A stretch of 64,000 nucleotides of DNA from CAZIOH01 sp964540815 (GTDB lineage Bacteria > Myxococcota_A > Polyangia > Fen-1088), in NCBI GenBank assembly GCA_964540815.1, contig CAZIOH010000019.1, positions 1 to 64,000 on the forward strand, read 5' to 3'. The notes under the pieces are model-generated. The model did not search any database and was not told where the DNA came from. It saw only the letters and a list, made by a program, of their open reading frames with translations. Below are positions 10,704-19,821 of the stretch, piece by piece. Numbering within the stretch: position 1 is the stretch's first letter; each line of letters starts with the position of its first letter. The translations under genes and the position numbers were made by a program.

Positions 10704-10842
10704 CACCTCCACGCGGTGGATCGGAGGTGGGCTTCGCCCACCGGAGACAGCATGAGCCAAGCAGTTCCGGGCGCAACTCGTGTCGTCCGCGGGAGGGGGC
10801 CGCGGGGAGGGGTCCGCCCCTTCCCGCGAGCGCCGAAGGCGC
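10704..10842. terminator. cluster of hairpins between convergent genes
   Basis: Four strong inverted repeats lie between the convergent ends at 10633 and 10847. CACCTCC (10704-10710) pairs with GGAGGTG (10723-10729). GGTGGGC (10726-10732) pairs with GCCCACC (10736-10742) across loop TTC. CGCGGGGAGGGG (10801-10812) pairs with CCCCTTCCCGCG (10817-10828) with one G-T pair. GCGCC pairs with GGCGC (10830-10842). None is followed by a T-run. The first two share bases and exclude one another. The most likely role is bidirectional termination or transcript-end protection. Confidence 0.45.
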
Positions 10843-10846
10843 GTCC

Positions 10847-12007
10847 CTACCAGGTCACGCGCTGTCGGCCCGTGAGGTGACGCCAGAGGCCGAGCACCGC
10901 CGCGCTGTTCAGGACCACGAACGTGCGTGCCAGCCCGCCGAGCTTGCCCGCACGCTTGCCGGCGGCGGCCGCCAGGTAGAACGCCACCTGGGCGACCAGC
11001 AGCACCCGCATGACGGTCGCCAGCGAGGGCTCCGCCGCCCCCGAGCCCACCACGGCCAGCGCGAACAGGGCCAGCATCCACCAGGGCGCCGCCAGCCGGC
11101 ACAGCTTGTGCGACGCCGTCTCGAACCACAGCGGGTTCTTGGCCGGTGACAGCAGGGCCGGCAAGCGCGCGAAGATCTGGTAGTTGCCCGCCAGGGTGCG
11201 GACCTTGCGCTTGAACTCGCGCTCGTTCTCGAACGCGGCGTCGTACGCCTCGGCCTCGCTCACGAAGCGGGTGCGCTTGCCGGCGAGGACCAGCCGCATG
11301 GGGATCCACACGTCGTCGAGGATCAGGTCCGCCGGCAGTGGCTCGAGATCGTCGCGCCGGATCATCGCGATGGGGCCGGTCATCCCGACCACCCCTCGGA
11401 AGCGTGATTCTTGCCGGCGGAGCCAGTTCTCGTAGCGCCAGTAGACGCCGCTCCCGGCACCGCCCGCCAGGACCAGGTTGCCGGTGGCGCATCCGATCCG
11501 CGGGTCGGCAAGGGCGGTCGCCAGCGCCCGGATGGCGTTCCGGGACAGCGGCTGTCGGACATCGTTCAGCAGGAGCAGCTCGCCGCGCGCCAGCGGGGCG
11601 AGCGCGTTGAGCCCGGTGGGCTTCCCGAGGCGCCTCGTCTCGGGCACCACCCGGACCCGTCCCCCCGCGGCGGGCGAGGCGGCGATGGTTCGGGCCACCG
11701 CCTCGGAGTCGTCGCTGCATCCATCGAGGTAGATCAAGATCTCCACCCGCTCGGACGGATAGTCCTGCGCGAGGAGGCTCTCGAGCTTGGCCGGCAGATA
11801 GTCCGCGCCGTTGTAGACTGGCAGGCAGACCGTCACGAATGGGAGCTCGGCGGAGCCCGCCGACCCCCGTTCGGGCTCGCCCGGCGCAGCCGCCCCCGGG
11901 ACCACGTCTTCGCCCCGCGTCTGAGCCAGCAGCCCGATCAGGATGGGGTACCCGAGGTAGGTGTACGCGAGCAGCAGGATCAGCAACGACGCCAGCGCAA
12001 ACATCAT
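10847..12007 (-). CDS. GT2-family glycosyltransferase, membrane-anchored
   Basis: A 386-residue GT-A protein. An N-terminal membrane segment (LASLLILLLAYTYLGYPILIGLL) is followed by a GT2 domain with 'VTVCLPVYNGADYLPAKLES', the metal-binding D-x-D-type 'YLDGCSDDS', and a 'LILDDVW' acceptor motif. Two or three further membrane segments are at the C-terminus. This arrangement is that of processive or membrane-bound transferases such as those of cellulose- and EPS-like pathways. Its ATG lies in the stop of the upstream glycosyltransferase (ATGA at 12004-12007), so both are cotranscribed. A hydrophilic Gly/Glu-rich spacer (about residues 35-55) separates anchor and enzyme. Confidence 0.85.
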   Translation of the reverse strand: MMFALASLLILLLAYTYLGYPILIGLLAQTRGEDVVPGAAAPGEPERGSAGSAELPFVTVCLPVYNGADYLPAKLESLLAQDYPSERVEILIYLDGCSDDSEAVARTIAASPAAGGRVRVVPETRRLGKPTGLNALAPLARGELLLLNDVRQPLSRNAIRALATALADPRIGCATGNLVLAGGAGSGVYWRYENWLRRQESRFRGVVGMTGPIAMIRRDDLEPLPADLILDDVWIPMRLVLAGKRTRFVSEAEAYDAAFENEREFKRKVRTLAGNYQIFARLPALLSPAKNPLWFETASHKLCRLAAPWWMLALFALAVVGSGAAEPSLATVMRVLLVAQVAFYLAAAAGKRAGKLGGLARTFVVLNSAAVLGLWRHLTGRQRVTW

Positions 12008-13116
12008 GGGTGGACTCCTCGCCTTGCATACAGATCGAGATACTTCCGGGCCATCGCCTCGCGCGAATACTTGGCCTCGACCAGACGTCGCCCGGCCTCG
12101 GCCACCCGCGCTGCCGCCGTCGGATCGTCGCGCAGCGCCCGCACCCTGGCCCGCAAGGCGGCCTCGTCCCCGCTCGGGAAGAGGAAGCCGTTTTCGCCGT
12201 CCGTGACCAGCGCCGGCAAGCCGCCCACGGCGCTCGCGACCAGGGGCAGGCCGGCCGCCATGGCCTCGAGGACCGCGATCGGGGTCCCCTCCATCCGCGA
12301 CGAAAGCACGAACGCGTCCATCGCGGACAGGCAGGCGGGGATGTCGCTGCGGGCACCGGGGAGGCTCACCAGCCCACCCACGCCCTGGGCCTCGACCTCG
12401 GCCCGCACCCGCCCCATCTCCGCCCCATCTCCGACCAGCAGCAGCCGCAGATCCCCGCCCCGAAGCAGGGGGGCCACCGCCCGCACCAGCAAGGGAAAGT
12501 CCTTCTCGGGCGCGAAGCGGCCCACCGCCCCCACCACCCAGGCCCCGTCCGGGATGCCGAGCGCCGCCCGGGCGTGGGCCCGCGCCGCCGGGCCGGTGGG
12601 CCGAAACCGGTCCACGTCGACGCCGTTGTCGATCACCCACAGGCGCTCGGGCGCGATCTCCCGGCTCTCGAGCGCGCGCCGACGGACGTCCTCCGAGACC
12701 GCGGCGTAGGCGTGCAATCCGCGCGCCGCCAGCCGCGACAACCACTCCTGCCGGGCTCCCGCGGCGCGCGGACCGTGGCGGGTGTGCACCGCTACTGCCC
12801 CGGTCAACCGGGCTGCCGGGACGCCATAGATGAGGGGGAGTCGATTGTGCAGGTGCGCCACCTCGACCCGTTCGCGCAGGAACGACGCAACCAGCCGCAC
12901 GATGACCGTGGCATCGACACCGGGGCCGCGTTTTGGCACCCTGAGGACGGGAATCCGCCGCTCCCGGAGGGCGTCGGCCAGTGGCCCGTCGGGGCCCGCC
13001 GCCAGGCTGATGACGAGGACCCGGTGGCCGAGCGCGGCCTGGGCGCTGGCAAGCTCCAGCGTGACGCGCTCGCCCCCACCGATCTCGAGGGAGGTGAGGA
13101 CATGGGCTATGACCAT
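12004..13116 (-). CDS. GT4-family glycosyltransferase
   Basis: A 370-residue GT-B glycosyltransferase. It begins VIAHVLTSLEIGGGERVTLEL, the GGxE-type glycine-rich acceptor loop of GT4 enzymes. The second domain has 'VGAVGRFAPEKDFPLLVRA', 'LLLVGDGAEM', and 'LSSRMEGTPIAVLEAMAAG' with the conserved E-x7-E pair. ATG 13116 is preferred: the 47 codons upstream encode an Arg-rich stretch unlike the family and reach into an AT-richer intergenic region. It is first gene of a two-gene operon with the GT2 gene and divergent from the deacetylase at 13343. Confidence 0.87.
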   Translation of the reverse strand: MVIAHVLTSLEIGGGERVTLELASAQAALGHRVLVISLAAGPDGPLADALRERRIPVLRVPKRGPGVDATVIVRLVASFLRERVEVAHLHNRLPLIYGVPAARLTGAVAVHTRHGPRAAGARQEWLSRLAARGLHAYAAVSEDVRRRALESREIAPERLWVIDNGVDVDRFRPTGPAARAHARAALGIPDGAWVVGAVGRFAPEKDFPLLVRAVAPLLRGGDLRLLLVGDGAEMGRVRAEVEAQGVGGLVSLPGARSDIPACLSAMDAFVLSSRMEGTPIAVLEAMAAGLPLVASAVGGLPALVTDGENGFLFPSGDEAALRARVRALRDDPTAAARVAEAGRRLVEAKYSREAMARKYLDLYARRGVHP

Positions 13117-13342
13117 GGGCGTTGGGTTCTCGTCATGCGTCGGGTCAGGTTTTCGAAGGTATCGACGTATATCGCATAACCTAAATCTTCGAGCCGAGGC
13201 TGCCGACGGGTGGTGCTGGAGGCGGGGCCGTCCAGGACGGCGGGCGGCACAGCGCAAATTGCAAGGAGCAAACCCGAGCTCCGAGGGGTTGGCGGTGGAG
13301 CGGCCGGGGCAAACCTTCCAGACGACGAGCTAGGATGGAAAA
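13117..13342. promoter_or_regulatory. divergent promoter region with an AT-rich core
   Basis: These 226 bp separate divergent genes. A distinctly AT-rich patch (about 13149-13190) stands out in the GC-rich background. It contains TTCGAA (13152-13157), 17 bp, CATAAC (13175-13180), a weak match to a plus-strand promoter; the same patch could drive the minus-strand glycosyltransferase operon. No clear operator is seen. Confidence 0.35.
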
Positions 13343-14383
13343 ATGGGCAGATTGACGACGCGGTTGGCTTCCTTGGCAGATCGGAGCGGACTCCTGTCCC
13401 ACGCCACGTTCGCTCGCCGTGCCGGATGGGTGGCTCCGGGGCTGCTGGTGGTCCTCTACCACCGGGTGGTCCCGCTGTCCGAGGTCGGTTCGCTCGATCC
13501 CGAGCTGGTCGACGCCACGCCCGAGGACTTCGATCAGCAGATGGCCTACCTGCGCCGGCACTACCGGCCGGTCTCGGTCGAGGACGTCCTCGAGGCGCAG
13601 CGCTCCGGTCGCGAGCTGCTCCCGGGCAGTGTCCTCGTCACGTTCGACGACGGCTACCTGGACAACTTCGAGTACGCCCTGCCGGCGCTCGAGCGGTACG
13701 GGATCCAGGGGCTGTTCTTCATCAGCACCGGACACCTGTCGGAGCGGACGCTCTTCTGGTGGGAGCGCCTCAGCTTGATGGTCAGACGCTCCACCCGCGA
13801 GAGGGCGCACATGGTCTATCCCGCGGCCGAGGACCTCGATCTCGCCGGGCCGGAGGCCAAGGCCCGGGCCGTGCGGCGCCTCAATCGCATCGTCAAGGAC
13901 CACTTCGCGCTCGATCTCGAGCGCTTCTACGCCGAGCTCGGGGAGGCGCTCGGCGTGACCTGGGATCCCAGCGAGGAGCACCGGCTGGCCGACGCCGTCC
14001 TCATGCAGTGGGATCACGTGAGGGCCCTGCGGCGGGCCGGGATGGGGATCGGGTCACACACCCGCGCTCATCGGGTCCTGCAGACCCTGCCGCACGGGGT
14101 GCTGGCCGACGAGCTCTCCGCCTCGCGCGCCAAGCTGGAGCTCGAGCTCGGCGAGCCCATCACCACCATCGCCTACCCGGTGGGCAAGCCCGTCGCTCAC
14201 ATCGCGCCCGTGCGCCGGGCCGTGGCCCGGGCGGGCTACGAGCTCGGCTTCACGACCAGGGCCGGCCTCAACCGTTTCTCGAGGGCCAGCGATCCGCTCG
14301 ACCTCGGCCGGCTCTCCATCGATCGCCAGGTCCCCGGCGCGCTCAAGCGCACCTGGATGGCGCTGCCGTTCCTCGCCCCCTGA
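13343..14383 (+). CDS. NodB-type polysaccharide deacetylase
   Basis: A 346-residue cytoplasmic or peripherally associated protein. 'LLVVLYHRVVP' marks the first strand, and 'GSVLVTFDDGYLDNFEYALP' contains the TFDDG motif with the catalytic and metal-binding Asp residues. 'GSHTRAHRVLQTLPH' supplies the two metal-ligand His residues (H-x3-H), and 'TTIAYPVGKP' is motif 3. This is a complete carbohydrate esterase 4 active site, unlike the weaker relative at 2148. The expected reaction is removal of acetyl groups from N-acetylhexosamine in the polysaccharide. There is no signal peptide, and it stands alone between divergent and convergent neighbours. Confidence 0.88.
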   Translation: MGRLTTRLASLADRSGLLSHATFARRAGWVAPGLLVVLYHRVVPLSEVGSLDPELVDATPEDFDQQMAYLRRHYRPVSVEDVLEAQRSGRELLPGSVLVTFDDGYLDNFEYALPALERYGIQGLFFISTGHLSERTLFWWERLSLMVRRSTRERAHMVYPAAEDLDLAGPEAKARAVRRLNRIVKDHFALDLERFYAELGEALGVTWDPSEEHRLADAVLMQWDHVRALRRAGMGIGSHTRAHRVLQTLPHGVLADELSASRAKLELELGEPITTIAYPVGKPVAHIAPVRRAVARAGYELGFTTRAGLNRFSRASDPLDLGRLSIDRQVPGALKRTWMALPFLAP

Positions 14384-14503
14384 GAGGGCCGATCCGCTCC
14401 GGTTCCCCTGGACTTCGTCCCATTTCCCGTCCGCGTCCTCGCGAACGCCCCCGACGGGGAACGAGCGCGGTGACGAGGACGAGGACGGGGCTTGGGCGCG
14501 AGC

Positions 14504-16927
14504 CTACGGCGCCCAGACCGGGAGGTCGGAGGCATCGAGGGCGAACCCCTGGACGTCGGCGCGCAGGCTCTGCGGGGCGCCGCCCCCGAGGGTCACGGAG
14601 CCGCCGGTCGAGGTCACCCCCTTCGCGATCTGCAGGGCGTGCTTCCCGTCGAGGGTCACGGTGTACGTCCCGCTCGCGGGCTGTCCCGGCGCCGAGTCGA
14701 CAACCGACGCCATGAGCTTGGTCGCGGTGGTGTCCATGGCCTGCAGCACGTGCAAGGTGTAGCTCAGCGTGGCGTTCGGCGCGTCGTTGATCTCGACCCG
14801 ATATTGCGCGTTGGCCTTGGGGGGCGGGCTCGCGGCCTTGGACTCGTCGATGATGGTGCGCGACGCTGGCACGGCCGGGACCAGGGTGGTGATGGCCAGC
14901 TGCTGATCGCCATTCACGCAGTCCACATGGGTCGCATCGATCGCGGCGGGATTGGTCTCGCAATGAATCACGAAGCTCTTGGAACGCGCGGCCGTATCGG
15001 ATTGCAGGCGATCGAAGATCACCGTGGTCTCGATGTCCCGAAAGAACCAGTACTCGCGCTCCACGTGGACCGCGGCGGTGTTCCCGCCGGTCGCGCCGGC
15101 CTTGCAGCAGTGGTAGACGCCCGTCAGATCGACGTCGGCGTAGGCGTAGGCGGCCTGGCTGGCCAGGCGGTGCACGACCGGCGACGAGGCCCAGTTGCCC
15201 TCGCTGCTGCCCACCGGGGGCATGCCCTGCACCATCACGCCGGGCAGGCCGTTGACGAGCGGGACGTTGTGTCCGAAACCGGTGTAGAGCGGCTGAGAGC
15301 CCACGCCCCCGAAGGCCGGAACGGACTCGGTGTAGCCCACCGTCTCGCGGGTCAGCCAGCGGCCCTTGCGGTGCAGCTGGAAGGCGCCCCAGTCATCGTG
15401 GTTGTGGCCGCTGCTGTACGCGTCGCCCATCTGCCACAGGAAGGCGGTGGCGTTGGTGGTCCAGTCCGATCGCCCCACGAGATAGCGCGGCCCCGCGTCG
15501 TAGTAGTCGAACGGCAATGACGAGTAGTCGCGCGCGGGCCCGCCGAGGTCGGTGGATTCCACCGTGTCGTCGATGTCGGGCTGGACGGTCTGCAACCACT
15601 GCCGCGCCCATTGCCCGATGCTCGAGCCCGGCCAGCGGTTGGCCGCCGCCATCATGAAGGTGCCCTTCTCGGTGTCGGTGGCCGGCGCGCCCGACTCCCA
15701 TTGTTCGTCGTCGCCGAACCCGAAGACGTCCCAGCCCGAGCGCAGCCCGCTCGCGGTCTTGGTCGGCTGGGGCGGGGTCATGTAGATGCGGTTCAGCACC
15801 GTGCCCTTCCAGTAGGGCGTCTCGGTCCAGATGTCGCGGCCGCTGGAATACAGCGACGGGAAGGCGACCGCCGAGACGTAGTAGCTCTGGTAGGGGCCGT
15901 ACTGTCCGCCTTCGAGGCCGAGCCCACCCATGGCTTGCCCGGCCGCCAGGGTGGCGGGGATGAAGTCGTTCTTGTAGCGGGTCACGAGGCCATCCGTGAG
16001 GAAGGTGTCGGCCACGCCGGGGTTCTCGAAGTAGCTGGCGATGCCCCATTCGATGTCGTTGCGCAGGTCACCGAAGTAGTAATTGCTCTGGGACTGCCCG
16101 GGCCCGCCCCAGACCTGGGCGCGGATCGCGTTCAGCCAGGTGTTCCAGCTGGTGCGGAAGGTGGTCCGCTGCGCGTCGGTCATCTCGCCGTAGCACCAGT
16201 CGTAGGTGGTGATGGCGGTTTCTCCGTACCAGCGGGCGTCGTCGCAGCCGGCCTTGGACGACGGGCAGCTCGAGAGGTCGACCGCCAGGCTGAAGGAGAG
16301 CGCCTCCTGGCAGTACTTGGCGTTGCCGGTCATCATGTACGCGAAGAGCTGGTCGGCGACCGAGTACACGTCGTTGCGCGGCTCGAAGGAATGGGTGGTC
16401 CACCAGGTCTTGGCCTTCGCCAGGCGTGCCGGCGTCCAGAACAGGCGCGGATGCGCCATGGGGATGAAGATGCCCTGTACGGTGCTGCCCGCGCCCACGA
16501 ATCCACCGAGGGCACCCGGGTCGGGGGCTCCGCCGATCCCGCCGGTCGAGGCGCCGGGCGCGGCCATGGTCCCTCCGGTCGAGCCGGCTTGTGTGCGACC
16601 GCCGCCCGTGCCCGAGGCCACGCCTCCGGGACCCCCGCCCGAACCGCCGCTCGAGCCACCTGGGGGCCCGCCGAGCGTGCCCGTGGTCGCGCCGGTGCCG
16701 GTGACGGTGCCAGTGCCGGCGCCCCCGGTCTCCGTCGTGACGGCCTGATTGCCGGAGGACAGGGAGCTCGTCCCCGGGGTGATGGTGCCGACGCAGCCGC
16801 CCGCGACGGACAGCATCGCCGGGATCAAGAGGCGCAGGGCGCCAGGCAGGACAGGCAACGCACCGAGGCGTCCGGACCTTGGCCTAGGGCTGTTGGGACC
16901 GAGCACACGGGGGGCGGACTGCATCAT
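14504..16927 (-). CDS. heparinase II/III-like lipoprotein
   Basis: An 807-residue exported protein. A signal peptide ends in the lipobox-like MLSVAGGC near residue 39, followed by about 100 residues of Gly/Thr/Ser-rich linker. An alpha-toroid domain comes next ('MAHPRLFWTPARLAKAKTWW'), then the beta-sheet domain of heparinase II/III enzymes with the typical 'GHNHDDWGAFQLHRKGRWL' segment. Such enzymes are polysaccharide lyases or hydrolases for uronic-acid glycans. In an EPS locus it may trim or turn over the product. ATG 16927 is supported by AGAGGAG eight bases upstream. It is divergent from rmlB. Confidence 0.82.
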   Translation of the reverse strand: MMQSAPRVLGPNSPRPRSGRLGALPVLPGALRLLIPAMLSVAGGCVGTITPGTSSLSSGNQAVTTETGGAGTGTVTGTGATTGTLGGPPGGSSGGSGGGPGGVASGTGGGRTQAGSTGGTMAAPGASTGGIGGAPDPGALGGFVGAGSTVQGIFIPMAHPRLFWTPARLAKAKTWWTTHSFEPRNDVYSVADQLFAYMMTGNAKYCQEALSFSLAVDLSSCPSSKAGCDDARWYGETAITTYDWCYGEMTDAQRTTFRTSWNTWLNAIRAQVWGGPGQSQSNYYFGDLRNDIEWGIASYFENPGVADTFLTDGLVTRYKNDFIPATLAAGQAMGGLGLEGGQYGPYQSYYVSAVAFPSLYSSGRDIWTETPYWKGTVLNRIYMTPPQPTKTASGLRSGWDVFGFGDDEQWESGAPATDTEKGTFMMAAANRWPGSSIGQWARQWLQTVQPDIDDTVESTDLGGPARDYSSLPFDYYDAGPRYLVGRSDWTTNATAFLWQMGDAYSSGHNHDDWGAFQLHRKGRWLTRETVGYTESVPAFGGVGSQPLYTGFGHNVPLVNGLPGVMVQGMPPVGSSEGNWASSPVVHRLASQAAYAYADVDLTGVYHCCKAGATGGNTAAVHVEREYWFFRDIETTVIFDRLQSDTAARSKSFVIHCETNPAAIDATHVDCVNGDQQLAITTLVPAVPASRTIIDESKAASPPPKANAQYRVEINDAPNATLSYTLHVLQAMDTTATKLMASVVDSAPGQPASGTYTVTLDGKHALQIAKGVTSTGGSVTLGGGAPQSLRADVQGFALDASDLPVWAP

Positions 16928-17171
16928 CAAAATGACTCCTCTGGCCTGGTGCCTCTTGCCTGGCGGAACATCGCCGAGGCGACTCCGTCGCAGGAGAGAG
17001 TTCGGGGGCTCGGGGGGAGATCTTGAATGTCGCGAGGATGCCACGCCCTTGGCCTCGATGCCCCGGCGCCTGCCCGGGCACACGGCGCCGGGATGGGCGT
17101 CGGGAAGCGCATCGGCGACCTGCCCGGGCCGCACGCGACATCCCGGCGAATTGAGGTATCTTCCGGCTCGA

Positions 17172-18257
17172 ATGAAGATCCTCGTGACCGGAGGCGCCGG
17201 GTTCATAGGCGCGAACTTCTTGAATCGGTTCGTCCCCCGCCATCCCGAACACACCTTCGTCAACGTTGACGCGCTGACGTACGCCGCCAACCTTCGCAGC
17301 CTCGAGGCCATCGCGGACCGCCCGAACTACGGGTTCGAGCGGCTGGATCTGGTCGAGGCCGAGGCGGTGCGTGCCGCGGTGGAACGCCACCGGCCCGACG
17401 CGGTGGTTCACTTCGCCGCGGAGAGCCACGTCGACCGCTCGATCAGCGGGCCGCGCCCCTTCTTGCGCACCAACATCGAGGGCACCTTCAACCTGCTCGA
17501 GGCCTGTCGGGCCGTGTGGCCGGCCGGCGCGGGCATCTTCCACCACGTCTCGACCGACGAGGTCTACGGCTCGCTCGGTCCGGAGGGGAAATTTCGCGAG
17601 GACACCCGCTACGATCCCTCGAGCCCTTACTCGGCGTCGAAGGCCGCCAGCGACCACCTGGTGCGGGCCTGGGGACGAACCTTCGGGATGACCGTGAAGC
17701 TGACCAACTGCTCGAACAACTATGGACCGCTGCAGTTTCCCGAGAAGCTGATCCCGCTCATGATCCTGAACCTGCTCGAGCGGAAGCCGCTGCCCGTCTA
17801 TGGCAAGGGCGAGAACGTAAGGGACTGGCTGTTCGTGGACGACCACTGCGCGGCCATCTGGACCGTCCTCCATCACGGCGCCCCCGGGGAGACCTACAAC
17901 GTCGGTGGGAACAGCGAGCAGCGCAACATCGACGTCGTCAAGCTCCTGTGCCAGGTGGTCGCCGAGGAGACCGGCGCCTCGGCGGAGGAACTCGGACGAC
18001 TCATCACCTACGTGAAGGATCGCCCAGGGCACGACCTGCGCTACGCCATCGATGCGGGGAGGCTCGAGCGCGAGCTCGGGTGGCGGCCCGAGGAGACCTT
18101 CGCTTCGGGGATTCGCAAGACCGTGAAGTGGTACCTCGCGAACCCCGGCTGGGTCTCCGACGTGCGGTCGGGCGAATACCGCCGCTGGATCGACTCGCAC
18201 TATGGTGGTGGCTTGGGTGGTGGCTTGGGTGGCGCGCCCGGTGGGGGGGCGATCTGA
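17172..18257 (+). CDS. rmlB: dTDP-glucose 4,6-dehydratase
   Basis: A 361-residue extended SDR converting dTDP-glucose to dTDP-4-keto-6-deoxyglucose. It shows MKILVTGGAGFIGANF, the 'VHFAAESHVDRSI' signature, the dehydratase triad 'HVSTDEVYGSLG', the catalytic YSASK, and 'NYGPLQFPEKLIPLMILN'. This is textbook RmlB. The C-terminus carries an extra Gly-rich tail (GGGLGGGLGGAPGGG) made by a 12-bp repeat at 18204-18232. Possible weak -10 TATCTT at 17157-17162 lies only nine bases before the ATG, so the message may be nearly leaderless. It is first of rmlB-rmlA-rmlC. Confidence 0.95.
   Translation: MKILVTGGAGFIGANFLNRFVPRHPEHTFVNVDALTYAANLRSLEAIADRPNYGFERLDLVEAEAVRAAVERHRPDAVVHFAAESHVDRSISGPRPFLRTNIEGTFNLLEACRAVWPAGAGIFHHVSTDEVYGSLGPEGKFREDTRYDPSSPYSASKAASDHLVRAWGRTFGMTVKLTNCSNNYGPLQFPEKLIPLMILNLLERKPLPVYGKGENVRDWLFVDDHCAAIWTVLHHGAPGETYNVGGNSEQRNIDVVKLLCQVVAEETGASAEELGRLITYVKDRPGHDLRYAIDAGRLERELGWRPEETFASGIRKTVKWYLANPGWVSDVRSGEYRRWIDSHYGGGLGGGLGGAPGGGAI
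18204..18232 (+). repeat. 12-bp tandem repeat in the rmlB tail
   Basis: GGTGGTGGCTTG occurs twice (18204-18215, 18216-18227), plus a partial third copy. It encodes the Gly-rich extension of RmlB, which is absent from typical RmlB proteins, and sits about 30 bp before the rmlA start. Confidence 0.85.
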
Positions 18258-18258
18258 C

Positions 18259-19179
18259 ATGGCTCCGGAGGGCACCCCCCCCGCATCGGCCACTCGTCCC
18301 GTCACCAAGGGCATCATCCTGGCGGGCGGCTCGGGGACCCGGCTCCACCCCATCACCCGCGCCACCAGCAAGCAGCTGATGCCGATCTACGACAAGCCGA
18401 TGATCTACTATCCGCTGTCGGTGCTGATGCTGGCCGGGATCCGCGACGTCCTCATCATCACGACCCCCGAGGATCAGCCGGCCTTCGTGCGCCTCCTCGA
18501 GGACGGGACGCAGTGGGGCCTGCGCATCCAGTACGCCGTTCAGCCGCGCCCGGAGGGCCTCGCCCAGGCCTTCCTCATTGGCCGCGACTTCATCGCAGGC
18601 GAGCCTTGCGCGCTGGTGCTCGGCGACAACATCTTCTACGGCCACGGGCTGCCCGATCTCTTCGAGCGGGTGGCGCGCCAGAACACCGGCGCCACGGTGT
18701 TCGGGTACGCGGTGCAGAATCCCTCCGCCTACGGGGTGGCCGAGCTCGGTCCGGGCGGGGAGGTCATCGGGCTCGAGGAGAAGCCCAAGCACCCGAAGAG
18801 CGAGTACGCGGTGACCGGGCTGTACTTCTACGACCAGCACGTCGTCGAGCTGGCGGCCGCGCTCGAGCCGAGCCCGCGCGGCGAGCTCGAGATCACCGAT
18901 CTCAACCGGGCTTACCTCGAGCGGGGGTGGCTGACCCTCGAGAAGCTCGGGCGCGGGGTGGCCTGGCTCGACACCGGGACCCACGACTCGTTGCTGCAGG
19001 CGGCGCTCTTCATCCAGACCATCCAGGATCGCCAGGGGCTGATGGTGGCGTGCCCCGAGGAGATCGCCTTCGCCAAGGGCTGGATCGACCAGCAGCATCT
19101 CGAACGCCTGGCCCAGTCGCTGGCCAAGACCGGCTACGGGCAATATCTCTTGCGGCTGGCGAGGCGGGGGATGCCATGA
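18259..19179 (+). CDS. rmlA: glucose-1-phosphate thymidylyltransferase
   Basis: A 306-residue nucleotidyltransferase making dTDP-glucose from glucose-1-phosphate and dTTP. It has GIILAGGSGTRLHPITRATSKQ, 'PMIYYPLSVLMLAGI', 'LGDNIFYG' and 'WLDTGTHDSLLQAA', all RmlA hallmarks. ATG 18259 follows the rmlB stop by one base. A 16-residue low-complexity leader precedes the first strand. Its stop overlaps the rmlC start (ATGA, 19176-19179). Confidence 0.95.
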   Translation: MAPEGTPPASATRPVTKGIILAGGSGTRLHPITRATSKQLMPIYDKPMIYYPLSVLMLAGIRDVLIITTPEDQPAFVRLLEDGTQWGLRIQYAVQPRPEGLAQAFLIGRDFIAGEPCALVLGDNIFYGHGLPDLFERVARQNTGATVFGYAVQNPSAYGVAELGPGGEVIGLEEKPKHPKSEYAVTGLYFYDQHVVELAAALEPSPRGELEITDLNRAYLERGWLTLEKLGRGVAWLDTGTHDSLLQAALFIQTIQDRQGLMVACPEEIAFAKGWIDQQHLERLAQSLAKTGYGQYLLRLARRGMP

Positions 19180-19739
19180 AGGTCACCGAGACCGCGTTGC
19201 CGGGGGTCCTCCTCGTCGAGCCCAAGCGGTTCGGGGATGCGCGCGGGTATTTCCTCGAGACCTGGCAGCGCGAGCGCTACGCGGCCGCCGGGATCGACCT
19301 GCCGTTCGTGCAGGACAACCTGTCGCGTTCGGCCCACGGGATCTTGCGGGGGCTGCACCTGCAGAATCCGGTGGCCCAGGGCAAGCTGGTGTTCGTGCTC
19401 GAGGGCGCCGTGTTCGACGTGGCGGTGGACGTGCGGGTGGGCTCGCCGACCTTTGGCAAGTGGGTCGGGATGACCCTGTCGGCCGAGGATCATCGGCAGC
19501 TGTGGATTCCGCCCGGGTTCGCCCACGGCTTCTGCGTGACCACGGAGTCGGCGGTGTTCTCCTACAAGTGCACGGCGCCCTACGCGCCCGAGCACGAGGT
19601 GGGCATCCGGTGGAACGATCCCGACATCGGGATCGCCTGGCCCATCGCCGAGCCGCGCCTGTCGGCCAAGGACGGTGCGCACCCGTATCTGCGCGACATC
19701 GATCCCGCCCGCCTTCCTCCCTTTCCTCGCGGAGTTTGA
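19176..19739 (+). CDS. rmlC: dTDP-4-dehydrorhamnose 3,5-epimerase
   Basis: A 187-residue cupin. 'FGDARGYFLETWQRERY' starts the fold. 'GILRGLHLQNPVAQGKLV' contains the catalytic His, and 'WIPPGFAHGFCV' with 'YKCTAPYAPEHEVGIRWNDP' completes the active site. It epimerises C3 and C5 of dTDP-4-keto-6-deoxyglucose. The expected next gene, rmlD (reductase), is not in the window, so dTDP-L-rhamnose needs a distant rmlD or one of the SDR proteins here. It is last gene of the operon. Confidence 0.95.
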   Translation: MKVTETALPGVLLVEPKRFGDARGYFLETWQRERYAAAGIDLPFVQDNLSRSAHGILRGLHLQNPVAQGKLVFVLEGAVFDVAVDVRVGSPTFGKWVGMTLSAEDHRQLWIPPGFAHGFCVTTESAVFSYKCTAPYAPEHEVGIRWNDPDIGIAWPIAEPRLSAKDGAHPYLRDIDPARLPPFPRGV

Positions 19740-19821
19740 GCTCCTCACCCCATCCGCGCCGCGCGATCGCCTCACCCGCACACCCAGATCGCCCCATCGC
19801 ACGCGCCGGCGACGCAACCCG

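Noticed and set aside
12010..12745. Extension of the GT2 protein into a 632-residue protein
   Set aside because: The added part overlaps the GT4 gene in another frame and has no domain; ATG 12007 begins with a membrane segment.
18513..19175. A 408-residue version of RmlC
   Set aside because: The first 220 residues are the shifted frame of rmlA; the cupin starts at 19176.
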